A stretch of DNA of 26,129 nt from JAENWH01 sp038248745 (GCA_038248745.1 JBBRXC010000007.1:1-26129), one strand, 5' to 3'. Positions 6,252 through 15,566 are shown, counted from the stretch's first letter. Notes: generated by a model not told the origin, from the sequence alone. A program made the numbers and translations.

Positions 6252-7541
6252 CTATAGCTGTTTTAAAATGTCCTCTGCCGCTTTTTCTGCTTCAACAATT
6301 GTTTTTTCAATATCTATTGTCATGTATTCCCCATTTTGATAAAGGATTTTACCATCTGCCATTGTCAATACAACATCGCTTCCTGATGCTGAATAGACCA
6401 AATTATTTATTAAACTATGAGCAGGTTTCATTTGTGGCTGATGAATATCCAAAACAATTAAATCCGCCTTATTTCCAACCTTTAATTTGCCACAGTCTTT
6501 TCTGCCTTGGCCAATTGCTCCACCAAACGTGGCTGCTCTGATGGTCTCCACAGGAGTTACCGCCGTTGGATCGCCATATTTTTCTTTAGAAGAAATTGCA
6601 AAAACTTTCATCTCTTCTATGAAATTCAAGCTGTTATTGCTGGCAACACTATCCGTTCCAATGGCAACATTTATATTTTCTTTTAATAATTTTGGCACAT
6701 TGCAGACACCACTGGCCAGTTTAAGATTACTGATTGGATTGCTGGCTACTGTAACGCCTTTTTCTTTGAGTATTTGAAAATCTTCCCCTTCAATCCAGAC
6801 GCAATGCGCTGCAGTTGTATTCGTTTCAAATAAACCCAGACTATTCATGTATGCCACCGGCGTAAGTCCATTGTTCCTTTGTTTACAAGCTTCATGCTCA
6901 AATTTTGTTTCAGATACATGAACATGCATATTGGCTCCAATTTCTTTCGTATATTCTGCCAACTGCCTGACAGTTTTTGGGTTTGATGTGTATTCTGCAT
7001 GAAGACTCATGTCCACTTTTATTCTACCCGAACCTGCCCCATTGAAATTGGCATACGTATCTTTCATTTCTTTAAAACTATCCAAATCGTATAAATCCGC
7101 ATCAGAAAAATTCGTAATACCTCTTCCCATGTTGTTTTTACAGCCTGTTTCCAGTACTGCTCGAATCATATCGTCACAAAAGTAGTACATGTCCGTTGAT
7201 GACACTATACCAAACCGGATTGACTCAGCCATCGCAAGCATCGTCCCCCAGTAAACAGCATTCTTATTTAATTTTGTCTCAAATGGAAATATCTTTTTTT
7301 CAAGCCATTCTTGTAGCATTAAATTTTCTGCATAGCCCCTCATTAAAGTCATGGCTGAATGTGCATGGGCGTTATAAAACCCACTCATTAATAATTTGCC
7401 TTTTCCTTCATAAGTAACGCCAAAGTCTTTTTGGGGCATTTTATCATCTATATAGGTGATAAAATCCCCTTCAATCCCTACATACATGTTGTTCTTCTGT
7501 GCGATATTTTCATCGATAATTGTGATATTTTTAAATAGCAT
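6252..7541 (-). CDS. mtaD: Amidohydrolase, probable 5'-methylthioadenosine/S-adenosylhomocysteine deaminase
   Basis: A metal-dependent deaminase converting adenine-nucleoside thioethers to the inosine forms. With the start at 7541 it has 429 residues. Metal ligands are His59 and His61 (NAHAH), His208 (HVHVSE) and Asp297 (GTDS); Glu211 is the catalytic acid, and Glu88, Arg140 (GRG) and His181 (HAEY) match substrate residues of the Thermotoga enzyme TM0936. The second TM0936 arginine, which grips the homocysteine carboxylate, has no clear match in YDLDSFKEM, so methylthioadenosine or adenosine may be preferred over SAH (inference). The ORF opens further upstream to 7619, but homology starts at MLFKNITIID and GGGGAG sits before 7541, one base after the upstream stop. 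Other nucleoside or guanine-type deaminases remain possible. Confidence 0.85.
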   Translation of the reverse strand: MLFKNITIIDENIAQKNNMYVGIEGDFITYIDDKMPQKDFGVTYEGKGKLLMSGFYNAHAHSAMTLMRGYAENLMLQEWLEKKIFPFETKLNKNAVYWGTMLAMAESIRFGIVSSTDMYYFCDDMIRAVLETGCKNNMGRGITNFSDADLYDLDSFKEMKDTYANFNGAGSGRIKVDMSLHAEYTSNPKTVRQLAEYTKEIGANMHVHVSETKFEHEACKQRNNGLTPVAYMNSLGLFETNTTAAHCVWIEGEDFQILKEKGVTVASNPISNLKLASGVCNVPKLLKENINVAIGTDSVASNNSLNFIEEMKVFAISSKEKYGDPTAVTPVETIRAATFGGAIGQGRKDCGKLKVGNKADLIVLDIHQPQMKPAHSLINNLVYSASGSDVVLTMADGKILYQNGEYMTIDIEKTIVEAEKAAEDILKQL

Positions 7542-7542
7542 A

Positions 7543-8460
7543 TTATTCTCCCCCCAATTTCTTAAACTTATTTGGTATTTCATGAATGGACCATGTCTCT
7601 TCATGGCTTGTTTCCTCACCTGGCCCTAAAATTTCAAGGCATCCCAAGGACTCCATCTCCAAAATCTTATCATCCGTATACGTTTCATAAGATACTCCGT
7701 AATCAGGATATACACCCTCCCGGTCATAAGCAAATTCTTTTTTAAACATTTGCCCTTGAACAATGTAAGCCGCCCAGCCTTCTTCATTACTGATGCCAAT
7801 TTTAAGTTTGCTTTTTTTCTGAAAGGAATTTGGTTCAAATTCCTTTTGTTTTAAAGCGATATAATCTTTGCCAAAAGAGATCCTGTCATCCTGCAAGTCT
7901 GTATATGGCCATATTGCCAGGCACATATTCGGCAGGAATTCTTCCCGCCTTGAAGTTCTAGGAATAATTTCCACTCCGCCTCCCACCATAACGGTGATAG
8001 CCCAAGGTGCAATCTCCATAGGACTGGAAGAAACATTTTTCACAATATGATTTATCCTCATTTTCGCTTCTTTTTCTTCCAGTATCAATTCTACCGTTAA
8101 TTGAATCCCATTTTCAACCTGAGGTTCCTGAAAAAGTCTTATCAGCTTTTCTTCTATTTCATATTTGACAAGCGAATCATCCGGATAATAAGTAAAAGGC
8201 ATAATTTCTGGTGCGATCCAAAACCGATGGCCACCTTTTCCTTGCCAGACCTTCCCCAACCCATAGATGTTTTCTATTTCTGGACTGTTGTTTTGAATGG
8301 ATCCATCGATATCTTCATACAACAGGTTTTCATCATTGATTTTTTTAAAACTAACAATTCTTGGCCCATAATCTATTGCAACTAAAACTTCGACCTGACC
8401 GTTAGCGAGTTTCAGGCAATTCCCAAATTTATTCTTTTCACCAGAAATTTCAATTGTCAT
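7543..8460 (-). CDS. Mutarotase-like beta-sandwich protein, DUF4380-like
   Basis: A 305-residue soluble protein of unknown function. Visible features are AIDYGPRIVSF (29-39), GGHRFWIAPE (76-85), a beta-rich middle with alternating hydrophobic strands, and a C-terminal PGEETSHEETWSIHE. These resemble DUF4380-type proteins of the galactose mutarotase-like fold, which suggests carbohydrate binding; I see no proof of catalysis. No signal peptide. AAAGAG precedes the ATG. It starts 33 nt after mfd and ends one base before the amidohydrolase start, which has its ribosome site inside this gene, so the two are probably translationally coupled. The pair occupies the place where spoVT (and in many Clostridia a PrsA-like foldase) usually stands. 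Confidence 0.7.
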   Translation of the reverse strand: MTIEISGEKNKFGNCLKLANGQVEVLVAIDYGPRIVSFKKINDENLLYEDIDGSIQNNSPEIENIYGLGKVWQGKGGHRFWIAPEIMPFTYYPDDSLVKYEIEEKLIRLFQEPQVENGIQLTVELILEEKEAKMRINHIVKNVSSSPMEIAPWAITVMVGGGVEIIPRTSRREEFLPNMCLAIWPYTDLQDDRISFGKDYIALKQKEFEPNSFQKKSKLKIGISNEEGWAAYIVQGQMFKKEFAYDREGVYPDYGVSYETYTDDKILEMESLGCLEILGPGEETSHEETWSIHEIPNKFKKLGGE

Positions 8461-8493
8461 ATTTATCTCTTTTCTATGATTTCACTTAATGTA

Positions 8494-11400
8494 TTATATC
8501 ATATTTACCAGCAATTGAATAACTTCATCAAGTTTATCTTTCCCTTTCAGGGAATATCTTATAAATGGTTTTACTCCCCCATGAATAAATATTCTTTGTC
8601 CATATTCTCCAACTAGTCTACCCAGCATTTCAGCTTTTAAAGGGTTGGCAGCAGCAAATTCAAAAATGACTTTTGATATTTCTTCGTGTACCCTGGTAAT
8701 GCAAAGCTTTTCAGATAAAGATCTGATTCTGGATATTTTGATTAAATTCAATGTTTCTGAAGGGACATCTCCAAATCTATCCATCAGTTCATCTATTATA
8801 TCATCTTCATCCTCTTCTGAAACAATGGCTGCAATCTTCTTATACATTTGGAGTTTAAGGATTTCATCAGAAATATACCGATCAGGAATAAACGCGGTTG
8901 ATCTTAATTCAACAGTGGTTTCCTCCTTATCGGGATTTACAATTTCTCCTCCGAGGGCTCTTATTGCATCATCTATTAGTTTACAATACAATTCATACCC
9001 GATCATGACCATATGACCATGCTGTTCTGTCCCAAGGAGATTGCCTGCTCCCCTGATTTCTAAATCTTTCATGGCTATTTTAAATCCAGCGCCGAATTCG
9101 GTGAATTCTTTTATCGCTCTTAATCTTTTTTCAGCCACTTCAGATAATATCTTATCTTTCTGGTGCATCAGATAGGCATAAGCCATTCTATTAGATCTAC
9201 CCACTCTTCCCCTAAGCTGATATAGCTGAGACAATCCCATTTTATCGGCATCCAAGATGATAATAGTGTTTGCATTAGGGATATCTATTCCTGATTCAAT
9301 AATTGTCGTGGCAATTAGAACGTTTGTTTCATTGTTTATAAATGAAATCATGACATCTTCTAGCTCCCCTTCATTCATTTGACCATGTCCAATACCCACT
9401 CGTGCTTCAGGCACTAATTTAGCAATCATTGTTGCAATTTTATGAATCCCTCTTACTCTATTGAAAACAACAAAAACCTGGCCCCCTCGATCAAGTTCTC
9501 TTTCAACTGCTTCTCTGATTAATTCTTCTTCCTGTTCCAGCACATATGTCTGAACTGGATATCTTTCCTCAGGTGGCTCTTCAATCAGGCTCATATCTCT
9601 AATCCCAACCAGAGACATATGCAGTGTTCTGGGTATAGGTGTTGCTGACATGGATAAAACATCCACATTCTTACGGAGTTCCTTTATTTTTTCTTTGTGT
9701 TGAACGCCAAAACGCTGTTCCTCATCAATCACCAGCAACCCCAAATCCTTGAATTTTATATCTTTTGAAAGAAGTCTATGGGTGCCAATAATTAAATCAA
9801 CGCTTCCTTTTTCAATTTTATTAACAATTTCCTTCTGCTGCGCCTCACTTCTGAATCTGCTTAACATTTCAACGGTAAAGGGAAATCTTTCAAACCGTTC
9901 TTTTAATGTATAATAATGCTGATTTGCAAGTATGGTGGTTGGAACAAGAATGGCTGCTTGTTTCCCGTCAGCAACACACTTGAAAAGAGCTCTTGCCGCT
10001 ACTTCTGTTTTCCCGTAGCCCACATCACCACAAAGCAATCTTTCCATTGCAATGTCGTTTTCCATGTCACTTTTGATTTCTTCTATGCTGCGTAATTGGT
10101 CACTTGTTTCTTCATAAGGAAAGCTATCTTCGAATTCTCTTTGCCATATTGTATCTTCAGAAAAAGCATGTCCTTTTTCCAGTTTTCTCGCAGCTGATAA
10201 TTCTAAAAGTTCTTTTGCCATATTTGCAATGGCTGCTTTTGCTTTTGATTTTGTTACTTTCCAGTCACCGCCAGAAAGCTTATATATTTTAGGGGGTACA
10301 CCATCTGCGCCCATATACTTTTGTATCAGATCCATTTGCTCAACAGGTACATACAAAGAATCTTCTCCAGCGTATTTTATTTTCAGATAGTCTTTTTTAA
10401 CGCCTTGCACGGTCAACTGACTTATTCCAGTGAATTTCCCGATGCCATGATTTTCGTGTACCACAAAATCACCACTTCTAAGATCAGAAAAACTTTGAAT
10501 TGTTTTACTCTTAGAATCGGTTTTTTTATTTTTCTTTTTTGTGTACTTTTGCGTGATAAATATATCTCCATCAGAAATATAACATACTTTTTCCGTTGGA
10601 AATTCCATTCCCGTCGTCAAACTGCCTTTGCATAACCTGACAACCTGATCCAGTGCTGCTCTGTTTAAAAATTCCTTTAAATTTGTTATTCGCTCTTCCG
10701 TAGAACATGCGATAACCACCTGATAGCCATTTTTAACATATGTTTTAAGTTCTGTCTCTAAAAAATCCATCCTTCCGTTAAAAACTGGCCCTTGCTTGCT
10801 TTGAATATTCTTTAAAAAGTCTACTCGTTCAATTCCCTTTACTGCTTTTTGAAATGGTGTAAATAAATATATAACAGGCATATTAAGTGCTTTTAAAAAA
10901 TCACTGTGGCCAGAAAAAATTTCCGCATCCTTAGGCACGGCATTTCCTCTCTCTAACAGCAGTTTAAAATCATCGTGTATTTCTTTGGTTCTATTTTCAA
11001 TCGTTTCATATATTCTATCCGGATCATCAATAAGAAGTATGCCATCTTTATCCATATAATCCCATAGGTATTCCAATTCATCATAAAAATAATGAAGGTA
11101 ATTTTCAAGCAACTGTAGATTTGTCGTGTTTTCTGCAAATTCAACCAACTGGTCTCTTCTTTTTATTAATTGAAGTTGTCTTTGTTCTTCTCCTTTAGTT
11201 TCAGCTTTCTTTATTTCTTTTCCATACACTTCTTTTATATTTTCAATGGCGTTTTGGAATAAATCATCTTCATTTAACAGATTTTCTGATGGAAATATTT
11301 CAATATATTTTAAATTTTCAATGGATCTTTGCGTATCAATATCAAAGCTTCTGATGGAATCTATGTCTGAATCAAAAAACTCAATTCTAAAAGGATTATC

Positions 11401-11898
11401 CGCATCTGGCGTGAAAATATCAACAATTCCGCCTCTAATACTGAATTCTCCTTTTGCTTCAACCAATCCTACCCTTTCATAACCCATTCTAGATAGTTTG
11501 GTCTTTATTTCGTCGATCTCAATCTGATTGCCCATGGTTATTTTCAGGGAGTTTTTTTCAAAACTGATATGCGGGGGCATTTTTTTTATGGCAGCAGAAA
11601 CAGGGGCTACAACAATGCAGTCCTTTCCTGTCCGGAGCTCTTTTAGAATCTTGAGTCTTTCCAATAATTCATGATGGCTTTTTGCCTCATATTTTACAAA
11701 TATTTCTTCTTCAGCGGGAAGGACAAATATGGGTTTATCAACAAAAAAAGACAAGTCGCTGGCAAGTCTTTTCGCTTTTAAATAAGATGCCGTGATAATA
11801 ATACTCTGGCCCCTGTTTTCTTTAATAAGCTCTCCTGCTACCTTTGCAACTCGACCCTCTGACACACCTGATATATTAGTAATGCCCTTATTTAGCAT
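8494..11898 (-). CDS. mfd: Transcription-repair coupling factor
   Basis: ATP-driven translocase that removes RNA polymerase stalled at DNA lesions and recruits UvrA. The 1134 residues hold the UvrB-like N-terminal region, the RNA-polymerase interaction domain beginning SGDFVVHENHGIGKF near residue 475, the helicase motor with Walker A GDVGYGKT (624-631) and DEEQRFG (725-731), SATPIPRT, the TRG region with QLRGRVGRSNR, and a C-terminal TRCF domain. It is slightly shorter than Bacillus Mfd (1177), mainly at the N-terminus. An in-frame stop six codons upstream fixes the start. The start overlaps the end of pth by 11 nt, and only a weak ribosome site is visible, which suggests translational coupling. 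Confidence 0.98.
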   Translation of the reverse strand: MLNKGITNISGVSEGRVAKVAGELIKENRGQSIIITASYLKAKRLASDLSFFVDKPIFVLPAEEEIFVKYEAKSHHELLERLKILKELRTGKDCIVVAPVSAAIKKMPPHISFEKNSLKITMGNQIEIDEIKTKLSRMGYERVGLVEAKGEFSIRGGIVDIFTPDADNPFRIEFFDSDIDSIRSFDIDTQRSIENLKYIEIFPSENLLNEDDLFQNAIENIKEVYGKEIKKAETKGEEQRQLQLIKRRDQLVEFAENTTNLQLLENYLHYFYDELEYLWDYMDKDGILLIDDPDRIYETIENRTKEIHDDFKLLLERGNAVPKDAEIFSGHSDFLKALNMPVIYLFTPFQKAVKGIERVDFLKNIQSKQGPVFNGRMDFLETELKTYVKNGYQVVIACSTEERITNLKEFLNRAALDQVVRLCKGSLTTGMEFPTEKVCYISDGDIFITQKYTKKKNKKTDSKSKTIQSFSDLRSGDFVVHENHGIGKFTGISQLTVQGVKKDYLKIKYAGEDSLYVPVEQMDLIQKYMGADGVPPKIYKLSGGDWKVTKSKAKAAIANMAKELLELSAARKLEKGHAFSEDTIWQREFEDSFPYEETSDQLRSIEEIKSDMENDIAMERLLCGDVGYGKTEVAARALFKCVADGKQAAILVPTTILANQHYYTLKERFERFPFTVEMLSRFRSEAQQKEIVNKIEKGSVDLIIGTHRLLSKDIKFKDLGLLVIDEEQRFGVQHKEKIKELRKNVDVLSMSATPIPRTLHMSLVGIRDMSLIEEPPEERYPVQTYVLEQEEELIREAVERELDRGGQVFVVFNRVRGIHKIATMIAKLVPEARVGIGHGQMNEGELEDVMISFINNETNVLIATTIIESGIDIPNANTIIILDADKMGLSQLYQLRGRVGRSNRMAYAYLMHQKDKILSEVAEKRLRAIKEFTEFGAGFKIAMKDLEIRGAGNLLGTEQHGHMVMIGYELYCKLIDDAIRALGGEIVNPDKEETTVELRSTAFIPDRYISDEILKLQMYKKIAAIVSEEDEDDIIDELMDRFGDVPSETLNLIKISRIRSLSEKLCITRVHEEISKVIFEFAAANPLKAEMLGRLVGEYGQRIFIHGGVKPFIRYSLKGKDKLDEVIQLLVNMI

Positions 11899-12448
11899 TG
11901 TATTCGCCCATCGCTATTTCTATTCCCCTATCAAGTATACATGCTGCTGCTTTTGCCGCATTTTTCACAACATCCTCTATAAGTTTCTTTTCTTCTTTTT
12001 CAAAACCACCTAAAACAAAATCTTTTAAATCCATTCTTGTTTCCTTGCCAATGCCTATTCTAATTCTAGGGAATTGGTCTGATTGTATATCATACAGGAT
12101 AGATTTCATGCCATTATGAGTCCCCCCGCTTCCTTTTTTTCGAATTCTAAGGCTTCCAAAAGGAATATCAATGTCATCATAAATCACAATTAGATTTTCT
12201 GGCTCAACTTTGTAATATTCCAGCAACTCTCTAACTGAATTTCCACTTAAATTCATAAAGGTTTGAGGTTTAACTAATAAAACCTTTTGGCCGGAGATGA
12301 ACCCTTCTCCGACCAAAGCTTTGTGTTTTATTTTATTAACTTTAATAGCATATTCTGCGGCAATCGTATCGAGAACAACAAAACCTATATTATGTCTTGT
12401 TTTTTCATAACTTCTACCTGGGTTGCCAAGCCCTACAATTATATACAT
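11888..12448 (-). CDS. pth: Peptidyl-tRNA hydrolase
   Basis: Releases tRNA from peptidyl-tRNA dropped by ribosomes. The 186 residues match the bacterial Pth family. Catalytic and binding residues are all present: Asn9 (GLGNPG), His19 (TRHNIG), Asn66 (FMNLSG), Asp91 (YDDID) and Asn112 (THNG). A modest ribosome site (GAAGG) lies about eight bases before the ATG. It follows prs by 16 nt and overlaps mfd by 11 nt. The prs-pth-mfd order is widely conserved in Firmicutes; the ctc/rplY gene found between prs and pth in Bacillus is absent, as is fin between pth and mfd. Confidence 0.98.
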   Translation of the reverse strand: MYIIVGLGNPGRSYEKTRHNIGFVVLDTIAAEYAIKVNKIKHKALVGEGFISGQKVLLVKPQTFMNLSGNSVRELLEYYKVEPENLIVIYDDIDIPFGSLRIRKKGSGGTHNGMKSILYDIQSDQFPRIRIGIGKETRMDLKDFVLGGFEKEEKKLIEDVVKNAAKAAACILDRGIEIAMGEYNAK

Positions 12449-12464
12449 TTATTTTACCTTCGAA

Positions 12465-13415
12465 TTAATCAAAAAGTTTACTGATGGAATCATTTGTAAA
12501 AATTCTCATCATCGCCTCCGCAAACAGTGGGGCTACTGATAACAATTTCATTTTGTCTAACATTTTTTCATCTGGAATTGGGGCAGTATTCAGTAATACT
12601 AGTTCTTTGATTGCTGAAGACTGAATTCTTTCAATGGCTGGCCCAGATAAAATCGGATGTGTTGCACAAGCGTACACTTCTGTTGCCCCCATCTCTTTCA
12701 ATGCATTTGCAGCATTGGTTATCGTTCCTGCCGTGTCAATCATATCATCAACAAGTAAGCATGTTTTTCCTTCAATATCTCCAATTATATTCATAATTTC
12801 TGATTTGTTTGGTTCTGGTCTCCTCTTGTCAACTATTGCAATTGGTGCATGTAACGGCTGTGCCATATTCCTTGCTCTTGTCACGCTCCCATGGTCTGGA
12901 GATACTACAACTAAATTTTCCAGATTTTTTTGTTTGAAATATTTCACAAGAATTGGAATCCCTAAAAGGTGATCTACAGGAATATCAAAATATCCTTGAA
13001 TCTGCGATGCATGCAAATCCATTGATACCACTCTGTCTGCCCCAGCAGCAACAAGAAGGTTCGCAACCAACTTGGCTGTAATCGGATCTCTTGCCTTCGA
13101 TTTTCGATCCTGCCTTGCATACCCATAATATGGAATAACAGCGTTAATTCTTCCAGCTGAAGCCCTTTTCATTGCATCTATCATAATCAATAATTCCATT
13201 AAACTGTTATTCACTGGATTACATGTTGGCTGAACAATATAAGCGTCCACTCCCCTAACTGTTTCCCACAAATCAACGGAAATTTCACCATCGCTAAATG
13301 TATTTACAGATAATTTACCTAATGGTTTTCCCATAATCGCTGCTATTTCTTCTGCCAGCTTGGGATGTGAATTCCCTGTGAATATTTTATAGTCTGCGAA
13401 CGCTCCGATTTTCAT
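12465..13415 (-). CDS. prs: Ribose-phosphate pyrophosphokinase (PRPP synthetase)
   Basis: Makes PRPP from ribose 5-phosphate and ATP for purine, pyrimidine, histidine, tryptophan and NAD synthesis. At 316 residues it is a class I enzyme. The ATP flexible loop RQDRKSKARDP is at 101-111, the pyrophosphate loop DLHASQIQGYF at 133-143, Lys197 sits in VDKRR, and the ribose-phosphate loop VDDMIDTAGT is at 222-231. AGAGGTG precedes the ATG. It follows the acetyltransferase gene by 31 nt, keeping the glmU-prs order of Firmicutes. Its product PRPP is the ligand of PurR, encoded 2.3 kb away on the other strand. Confidence 0.98.
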   Translation of the reverse strand: MKIGAFADYKIFTGNSHPKLAEEIAAIMGKPLGKLSVNTFSDGEISVDLWETVRGVDAYIVQPTCNPVNNSLMELLIMIDAMKRASAGRINAVIPYYGYARQDRKSKARDPITAKLVANLLVAAGADRVVSMDLHASQIQGYFDIPVDHLLGIPILVKYFKQKNLENLVVVSPDHGSVTRARNMAQPLHAPIAIVDKRRPEPNKSEIMNIIGDIEGKTCLLVDDMIDTAGTITNAANALKEMGATEVYACATHPILSGPAIERIQSSAIKELVLLNTAPIPDEKMLDKMKLLSVAPLFAEAMMRIFTNDSISKLFD

Positions 13416-13446
13416 TTATGTGCACCTCTTTCTATACCATTACAGT

Positions 13447-14145
13447 TCATTTACATTTATTAATCAAGCCTCTCCTAGAGACCCAACCTTCAATTATTCT
13501 GGCTTTTGCCCTTGCGACACATAATGCGCCTTTTGGGACATTTGTCGTCACAGTACTTCCCGCTGCAATATATGCACCGGCTTCCACTGTAACAGGGGAA
13601 ACAATATTTACATTACAACCAATAAAAGCATCATCTTCAACTGTTGAACGATGTTTTTTTGACCCATCATAATTCACAAATACCACACCACACCCTATGT
13701 TTACATTTTTTCCAACATCCGAATCACCTATATACGATAAATGGGAGGCTTTCGTTCCGTTTCCCAAAGTTGAATTTTTAACTTCAACAAAGTCTCCAAC
13801 CTTACAGCCGTCACCGACATTGCTGTTTGGTCTTAAATAGGCAAATGGCCCTACCGAAGTTTTTTTCCCGACGACACTATCAATAATATAAGAGCTTTCT
13901 ACGTTTGTCTCCTCACCAATCCTAGAATTTACAATTTTTGAACCTTGTCCGATATGACAATGTTCTCCAATAACAACATTTCCCTCTAATATAACATTAG
14001 GATAGATGATCGTTCCCTTTCCAATAATTGCTTTTTCATCAATATAGGTGTTTTTCATGTCAATAAAATCCACACCATTGAGCAAATGTCTTTTATTAAT
14101 TTCAAGTCTTTCTTCTTCGAGTTTCAAGTATTCGTCATAATTCAT
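13447..14145 (-). CDS. glmU: Stand-alone GlmU-type glucosamine-1-phosphate N-acetyltransferase
   Basis: A 232-residue protein that is only the C-terminal half of GlmU: the linker (residues 4-33, ending GVDFIDMKNTYI) and a left-handed beta helix of hexapeptide repeats. The acetyltransferase residues of E. coli GlmU are matched: Arg105 (LRP), Lys123 (VEVKN), His135 and Tyr138 (SHLSYIGD), Asn158 (NYDG) and Lys164. The N-terminal uridyltransferase with its LAAGxGTRM loop is absent, and the 32 nt between murC and this gene cannot hide it. AGAGG six bases before the ATG shows a real start. It should make GlcNAc-1-phosphate; UDP-GlcNAc formation needs a separate enzyme. The prs neighbour is the normal glmU context. 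Confidence 0.88.
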   Translation of the reverse strand: MNYDEYLKLEEERLEINKRHLLNGVDFIDMKNTYIDEKAIIGKGTIIYPNVILEGNVVIGEHCHIGQGSKIVNSRIGEETNVESSYIIDSVVGKKTSVGPFAYLRPNSNVGDGCKVGDFVEVKNSTLGNGTKASHLSYIGDSDVGKNVNIGCGVVFVNYDGSKKHRSTVEDDAFIGCNVNIVSPVTVEAGAYIAAGSTVTTNVPKGALCVARAKARIIEGWVSRRGLINKCK

Positions 14146-14177
14146 ATCTACCTCTTATCTCAGAAAATAAAATCAAC

Positions 14178-15566
14178 TTAATATTTTCTGTCATTTTCAA
14201 TGATGATCTCTGCAACCTTATAAATATCTCCAGCACCCATTGTTATTACAAGATCTTCACTTTGTGCGTTATTAAAAACAAAATTTGCGATTTCGTCAAA
14301 ATTCGCAAAATAATATACTTCTTTCCCTGGGTTTCTTTTTTTAATTTCATTCACAAGGTCTTTTGAATTGATTTTATAAACGTTTTTCTCTCTTGCTGCA
14401 TAAATATCGGCTATGATAATTTTATCTGCCAATCCAAAAGCATCAGCAAAATCATTAAATAATGCCAGCGTTCTGGTGTACGTATGCGGTTGAAATAGGC
14501 ACCATAAATCCTTATGTGGAATGTTTTGTGCCGCTGCTAAGGTTGCCTTGATTTCGGTAGGATGATGCGCGTAATCGTCAACAATTTTAACATTGTCTTT
14601 TGTGATCCCTATAAGATCAAATCTTCTTTGTGTTCCTTTGTAAGCTTCAAGTGTTTTAACGATATTATCTATTTCTACCCCTAAATAATTGCAGCATGCC
14701 ACCGCTGCGAGAGCATTTAATATATTGTGTTCTCCCGGTACTGCCAGTTGAATTTCACAGAGCGCTTTCCCTTTATAATTTACTACAAATCGAGGCATGC
14801 CCACAAGTCCAAAGTCAATCTCTGTCCCGTAATAAGTGCAACTTTCATTGAAGCCAAAGGTTATCACATTATCCAATTCATTTGTGATGGAATGGACAAA
14901 GGGATTGCCATCAAATGCAATTATTTCGCCATTTTCTGGAACAAGTTTTGTGAACTCTTTAAATGATTTTACAATATGGTCAATATCTTTAAAATAGTCC
15001 AGGTGATCCGAATCAATATTAAGAATAATTTCAATTCTAGGTTTCAGGCTTAGGAAGCTATCCATATATTCGCAGGCTTCCGTTATGAAGTATTCTCCTT
15101 TACCTATTTTAACATTACCGTTAATTTGTTCTAGATTCCCCCCTACTAAAATAGTAGGATCTTTTTTTGCATCTTCAAGAATCAAAGAAATCATTGATGT
15201 TGTGGTTGTTTTTCCATGAGTTCCAGAAACAGCAACGCTATATTCATAGTCCTCCATTAATAACCCCAGCATTTCTGCTCTTGTTATTGACGGGATCCCC
15301 ATCTCTTCTGCCCGAATGCGCTCAGGGTTCTCTTTTGCTATGGCAGAAGAATAGACTACTAAATCAGCTCCCTCAACATTTTTAGATCTATGCCCCAAAA
15401 ATATACAAGCTCCCTTAGCGATTAATTTATCTGTTATTTCGCTTTCTTTCATATCGGAGCCTGTTACTATATATCCTCTGTTTATTAATATCTCAACAAT
15501 AGCACTAAGGCCTATTCCGCCTATGCCAATACAGTGAATTTGTTTGTGTAAAGACAAATTTATCAA
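14178..15566 (-). CDS. murC: UDP-N-acetylmuramate--L-alanine ligase
   Basis: Adds L-alanine to UDP-MurNAc, the first peptide step of peptidoglycan synthesis. It has the dinucleotide-like loop GIGGIG (14-19), the ATP loop GTHGKTT (about 115-121), and DDYAHHPTEI in the C-terminal part. I choose a TTG start at 15566 (462 residues), not the ATG at 15581: the only Shine-Dalgarno site, GGAGG at 15574-15578, lies between the two and is eight bases before the TTG, while the ATG has none and would be only about 8 nt from the predicted transcript start. The five extra codons precede the conserved region. It heads the leftward block and is divergent from purR. Confidence 0.95.
   Translation of the reverse strand: MINLSLHKQIHCIGIGGIGLSAIVEILINRGYIVTGSDMKESEITDKLIAKGACIFLGHRSKNVEGADLVVYSSAIAKENPERIRAEEMGIPSITRAEMLGLLMEDYEYSVAVSGTHGKTTTTSMISLILEDAKKDPTILVGGNLEQINGNVKIGKGEYFITEACEYMDSFLSLKPRIEIILNIDSDHLDYFKDIDHIVKSFKEFTKLVPENGEIIAFDGNPFVHSITNELDNVITFGFNESCTYYGTEIDFGLVGMPRFVVNYKGKALCEIQLAVPGEHNILNALAAVACCNYLGVEIDNIVKTLEAYKGTQRRFDLIGITKDNVKIVDDYAHHPTEIKATLAAAQNIPHKDLWCLFQPHTYTRTLALFNDFADAFGLADKIIIADIYAAREKNVYKINSKDLVNEIKKRNPGKEVYYFANFDEIANFVFNNAQSEDLVITMGAGDIYKVAEIIIENDRKY

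Noticed and set aside
7542..7619. N-terminal extension of the amidohydrolase from the ATG at 7619
   Set aside because: The extra 26 residues lie within the preceding gene, have no family match, and the ribosome site points to 7541.
13447..14145. GlmU remnant as a pseudogene
   Set aside because: The frame is intact, has its own ribosome site, and all acetyltransferase residues are kept; there is no decayed N-terminal domain upstream.
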